NCBI GenBank assembly: GCA_913050545.1
Contig: CAJWZY010000064.1
Location: 1-9,477 of the forward strand
Length of the DNA: 9,477 nucleotides
Direction: 5' to 3'
Origin: an uncultured bacterium
GTDB taxonomy: Bacteria; Planctomycetota; UBA8108
The translations under genes and the position numbers were made by a program. The first letter of the stretch is position 1. Each line of letters opens with the position of its first letter. The notes below the pieces were generated by a model. The model did no database searches and was not told the origin of the DNA. It worked only from the letters and a program-made list of their open reading frames with translations. Shown piece after piece: positions 7,601 through 9,477 of this stretch.

Positions 7601-8463
7601 GACTGGATCCGGGGCAGAAGGAATTTGAAGATGAGCTCGATGATGGGACCAGGATCGTGCTGAAGCTTGAGAGGAGAGAGCGTGGTGTTCGTCTTGATTT
7701 CACCGGCACCTCGGCGGTGCTGGGTAACAACTTCAACGCCACGCCGGCCATTGTATCGAGTGCCGCGCTCTATTGTTTTCGTTGCCTGGTAGAGAGTGAT
7801 ATTCCTCTCAATGCGGGAGTTCTCGATCCTCTCGAGATTATTCTCCCGGAATGTTTTCTCAACCCGCCGGCCGCTTCAGCTCCCGCCGAATGCGCCGCGG
7901 TATCGGCAGGGAACGTGGAAACTTCTCAACGGATTGTTGACACCATATTTGGGGCCCTGGGGGCAGTTGCCGCCAGCCAGGGAACCATGAACAACCTCCT
8001 CTTCGGTAATGAAGATTTCGGGTACTACGAAACCATCGCCGGGGGTGCGGGGGCGGGCGCGGGCTTCAGTGGCGCCGATGGAGTACATACCCATATGACC
8101 AATACAAGGATCACGGACCCGGAGGTGCTCGAGCGGCGCTACCCGGTCCGTCTCCACCGCTTCTGCCTGCGCCGAGGTTCAGGCGGGGCGGGAGAAAACC
8201 GGGGCGGTGACGGCATCGTCCGGGAAATCGAGTTCCTCGACCAGGTCGAGGTGTCTATTCTCAGCCAGCGGCGATCGCGGGGGCCCTACGGTATGGCTGG
8301 AGGGGAGGCTGGCCAACCGGGGCACAATCTTCTTCGGCGTGCGGGGCAGGCGGACTGGGAAGAGCTGCCGGCGGTCACGACCTTCAGCACCCGTGCCGGC
8401 GACAGGTTGCGAATAGAGACGCCGGGAGGAGGAGGCTGGGGCAGTCCTTCGGGGTCGGCCTAG
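4645..8463 (+). CDS. Fused hydantoinase A/B family protein, probable ATP-dependent 5-oxoprolinase
   Basis: The 1272-residue length fits fused eukaryotic-type 5-oxoprolinases (about 1290 residues). Such enzymes open 5-oxo-L-proline to L-glutamate with ATP hydrolysis in the cytosol; no signal peptide is present. The A half (1 to about 735) has the phosphate-binding VDVGGTFTD (12-20), GTTRGTNALLERKGA (144-158), DAYLGP (285-290), FDMGGTSTDVSR (355-366), VAAGGGS (394-400) and FGGAGAQHAC (515-524). The B half starts near 757 and has MGVALERSAVSTN, NAPHIPVHLGAMGE (808-821), GGSHLPDVTVITP (847-859), GGAGAG near 1133, HTHMTNTRITDPE (1148-1160), and ends GGGGWG. Similarity to the OPLAH type runs through both halves. 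Bacterial relatives may instead act on hydantoins or N-methylhydantoins, so the substrate is not certain. About 70-80 extra residues (roughly 50-140) precede the GTTRGTNALL motif compared with the human enzyme. The start has no clear ribosome-binding site, but no better start exists. The stop overlaps the rmlD stop. Confidence 0.92.
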   Translation: MSKATPGWRFSVDVGGTFTDCVARTPAQELRTLKVLSSARLKGRVADGAADALCDESLRGLADDFLRGFELRLLGAGGIVLEQVAVTGSRSAGGAVLTARPLGTLAGAYSWELLSPEEAPLLCMRMLMGLRLDESIGEVELRLGTTRGTNALLERKGARTAFLTTPGFADILLIGNQDRPSIFDLEIRKPDSLFEMAVEIPGRISAEGEVLEALDLEFAAERLAALESEGFEAVSICLLHAAANPEHEEALGELAEGFRFEEVVLSSRSSSAPRLVSRGDTALVDAYLGPVIGSYVASIGKAAPDAALRLLTSSGALSSARAYSGKDSLLSGPAGGVVGAAEVARQAGSCRAIAFDMGGTSTDVSRWDGSFEMEHETLKAGVRIATPLLAIETVAAGGGSICDFDGEKLTVGPHSAGSVPGPACYGAGGPLTVTDMNFFLGRIPPGRFPFPLDDDAVRERLESLAGSLGSRGYSRSLEEIAEGFLEIADHRMAAAIRKISLARGYDVREYTLVAFGGAGAQHACSVARQLGISRVIVPRLAGILSARGASQATITKIAEKPVLELLDSITAQQLGGLLAELEEQARKEVLDEGVEQEHVEVSSRNLDLRYRGQESSIELETTFERCREDFEEAHERLYGFTHPQRELELVAARVSCEGLAGVAVVEEMDEPVEPTGDPEKTTRLFFAGSWQEARLLEGAFPVEGEGLCGPAVATSEYHTVFVEPGWTASREPGGHLLLEPAASGSQPAATRQDARPDPVRLEIFHQHFASIAEEMGVALERSAVSTNVRERLDFSCAIFDSAGGLVANAPHIPVHLGAMGECVRQVSRKVSSISPGDVIVSNDPFLGGSHLPDVTVITPVFEPGGELLFYTANRAHHAEIGGIQPGSMPPGSKNLAEEGVLLRCFKVIDGGRNRFAELGELLRSGPWPSRSPRENIADVEAQVAANKAGAGRLAELISTCGRETVLGYMGHIQAAARRLMESQIERLDPGQKEFEDELDDGTRIVLKLERRERGVRLDFTGTSAVLGNNFNATPAIVSSAALYCFRCLVESDIPLNAGVLDPLEIILPECFLNPPAASAPAECAAVSAGNVETSQRIVDTIFGALGAVAASQGTMNNLLFGNEDFGYYETIAGGAGAGAGFSGADGVHTHMTNTRITDPEVLERRYPVRLHRFCLRRGSGGAGENRGGDGIVREIEFLDQVEVSILSQRRSRGPYGMAGGEAGQPGHNLLRRAGQADWEELPAVTTFSTRAGDRLRIETPGGGGWGSPSGSA
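8460..8463. other. Convergent stop-codon overlap (shared CTAG)
   Basis: The plus-strand TAG at 8461-8463 (oxoprolinase) and the minus-strand TAG complementary to 8460-8462 (rmlD) share the palindrome CTAG. There is no intergenic space, so any terminator for either transcript must lie inside the opposing gene, and the 3' ends of the mRNAs are likely to overlap. Confidence 0.9.
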
Positions 8464-9314
8464 GAGCTCGGCTCGTTTTCTGCGGCCAGCTTTCTGCGGG
8501 CGAATTCGGCGACGCCTTCCCTCCAGGGAGGCAGGCCGGGAGCATCCTGCCATGCGGTGGCCAATTCTGAGTTTGCCGGGCGCGCGGCTGCCGAGGGAAA
8601 CTCCCTGGCTTGCGCCTCGGCCACCGGGGTCTCGATTCCCAGGCGGCAATAGAGCTCGCGGACAAATTCAAATCGGCTGGCCCCCCCGCTGCCGGCAATA
8701 TGATGGGTGCCGAAGTCATCGGAGAGGATCAGCCGGCCAATCGCCTCGGCAAGATGGGGGACGAAGGTCGGGGAGCCGCGCTGGTCACCGGCGATCCGGA
8801 CCTCGCGGTTGCCGCCGGCAAGCTCCAGCGCTGTCTGCGCGAAGCATTTCCCGGGGCTGTCATAGAGCCAGGCGGTACGGACGATAAAATGCTTCGGGTT
8901 CAGGTGGCGGACCTCTTCCTCACCGGCCAGCTTGGTGTGGCCGTAAACCGACAGCGGCGAGGGGATGTCATTCTCGTCGTAGGGGCCTTCCTTGTTTCCG
9001 TCAAAGACGTAATCGGTCGAGACCGTCAGGAGCCTGCTGCCAGCCGTGCAGGTCTGCTCGGCCAGGATGCCGGGGCCGATGGTGTTTGCCTTGCGGGCCG
9101 CATCGGGCTGCGTCTCGGCGCCGTCTACATCGGTAAAGGCGGCTGCGTTGATAAGGATGTCGGGCTGATGGAGGCCGAGAGCTTCCCGGACGGCAGCCTT
9201 CGATGAGATGTCGAGGGCCGAGCGGTCCAGCCCAATGACCGGGCATCCTCTCTCAAGGTGCGCTACCAGGGCCCTTCCCAGCAGCCCGCCGGCTCCCGTG
9301 ACGAGGATTTTCAA
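8460..9314 (-). CDS. rmlD: dTDP-4-dehydrorhamnose reductase
   Basis: This 284-residue protein, of usual family length, is a short-chain dehydrogenase-type reductase. It uses NAD(P)H to convert dTDP-4-dehydro-beta-L-rhamnose to dTDP-L-rhamnose, the last step of the pathway feeding O-antigen or other surface glycans. The N-terminal Rossmann motif is TGAGGLLG (Gly7, Gly10, Gly13). NAAAFTDVDGAE (56-67) and STDYVFDG (99-106, with Thr100) are family signatures, and the catalytic pair is Tyr124-x3-Lys128 in VYGHTKLAGE. RTAWLY (146-151) and GDQRGSPT (176-183) complete the fit. The start is TTG (complement of 9312-9314), supported by GGAGAGGA (complement of 9321-9328) six nt upstream. The start overlaps the rmlC stop as TTGA, so translation is probably coupled. 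The alternative symbol is rfbD. Confidence 0.95.
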   Translation of the reverse strand: MKILVTGAGGLLGRALVAHLERGCPVIGLDRSALDISSKAAVREALGLHQPDILINAAAFTDVDGAETQPDAARKANTIGPGILAEQTCTAGSRLLTVSTDYVFDGNKEGPYDENDIPSPLSVYGHTKLAGEEEVRHLNPKHFIVRTAWLYDSPGKCFAQTALELAGGNREVRIAGDQRGSPTFVPHLAEAIGRLILSDDFGTHHIAGSGGASRFEFVRELYCRLGIETPVAEAQAREFPSAAARPANSELATAWQDAPGLPPWREGVAEFARRKLAAENEPSS

Positions 9315-9477
9315 GAATCGTCCTCTCCGCCCGGGAGACGCCCGGCAAGGTCTGCCAGGTGGCCTGCTGCGGCGTCTTTTTCCGACAGGGCCGGATCGGT
9401 AACCGGCCAGTCGATGGACAGCTGCGGGTCATTCCAGGCAATGGTGATTTCATCGGCGGGGTCATAGGGGCTGGTGA
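9311..9477 (-). CDS. rmlC: dTDP-4-dehydrorhamnose 3,5-epimerase, C-terminal end only
   Basis: The last 54 codons are visible plus two bases, read on the minus strand from the right edge to the TGA complementary to 9311-9313. The residues begin TSPYDPADEITIAWNDP and continue with IDWPVTDPALSEKD. This is the well-known C-terminal signature of RmlC: the Y-x-P-x-DE, WNDP and IDWP blocks, then LS-x-KD. RmlC epimerises dTDP-4-keto-6-deoxy-D-glucose at C3 and C5, just before the RmlD step. About 20 residues after the KD motif form a short non-conserved extension carrying the rmlD ribosome-binding site. The N-terminus and active site lie outside the window. The alternative symbol is rfbC. Confidence 0.9.
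   Translation of the reverse strand, partial: TSPYDPADEITIAWNDPQLSIDWPVTDPALSEKDAAAGHLADLAGRLPGGEDDS

Noticed and set aside
8610..9206. 198-codon plus-strand frame opposite rmlD
   Set aside because: It is antisense to a full-length, motif-complete rmlD and has no recognisable family resemblance.

Overview
The window is GC-rich bacterial DNA holding five genes: two are cut by the window edges and three are complete. The gene content suggests a Planctomycetota-like bacterium or a similar environmental lineage. The reasons are a secreted protein with two DUF1080 domains, a large secreted metallopeptidase ending in a dockerin-like calcium-binding pair plus a Cys-containing tail, and an A+B fused 5-oxoprolinase. 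This is inference from gene families; the window contains no rRNA or other taxonomic marker.

Layout. (1) Positions 1-907, minus strand: the N-terminal 302 codons of a secreted two-domain DUF1080 protein (3-keto-disaccharide hydrolase family), running off the left edge. (2) Positions 908-1163: a divergent intergenic region with one candidate plus-strand promoter and several small inverted repeats. (3) Positions 1164-4577, plus strand: a 1137-residue exported matrixin-like zinc metallopeptidase. It carries a PKD-like domain, a DNRLRE-like domain, two tandem beta-sandwich-like modules and a C-terminal dockerin-like pair. (4) Positions 4645-8463, plus strand: a 1272-residue fused hydantoinase A/B protein closely resembling ATP-dependent 5-oxoprolinase (OPLAH type). 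(5) Positions 8460-9314 and 9311-9477, minus strand: rmlD and the 3' end of rmlC, the last two steps of dTDP-L-rhamnose synthesis, translationally coupled.

How the genes relate. Only rmlC-rmlD is a clear functional unit, converting dTDP-4-keto-6-deoxyglucose to dTDP-L-rhamnose for surface polysaccharide. The DUF1080 protein and the metallopeptidase are both exported and face away from each other, which fits a shared outward-facing degradative role, but nothing proves a common pathway. The oxoprolinase is cytosolic (5-oxoproline plus ATP to glutamate). It lies 67 nt behind the protease with no recognisable terminator between, so read-through is possible. It meets rmlD tail to tail with the two stop codons sharing the tetramer CTAG.

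I saw no RNA genes, CRISPR arrays, insertion sequences, attachment sites or origins. The long antisense open frames inside the two large genes look like shadows of GC-rich coding sequence. I found no convincing new defence or mobile system. The most unusual items are the domain architecture and C-terminal tail of the metallopeptidase, and the extra N-terminal segment in the oxoprolinase.
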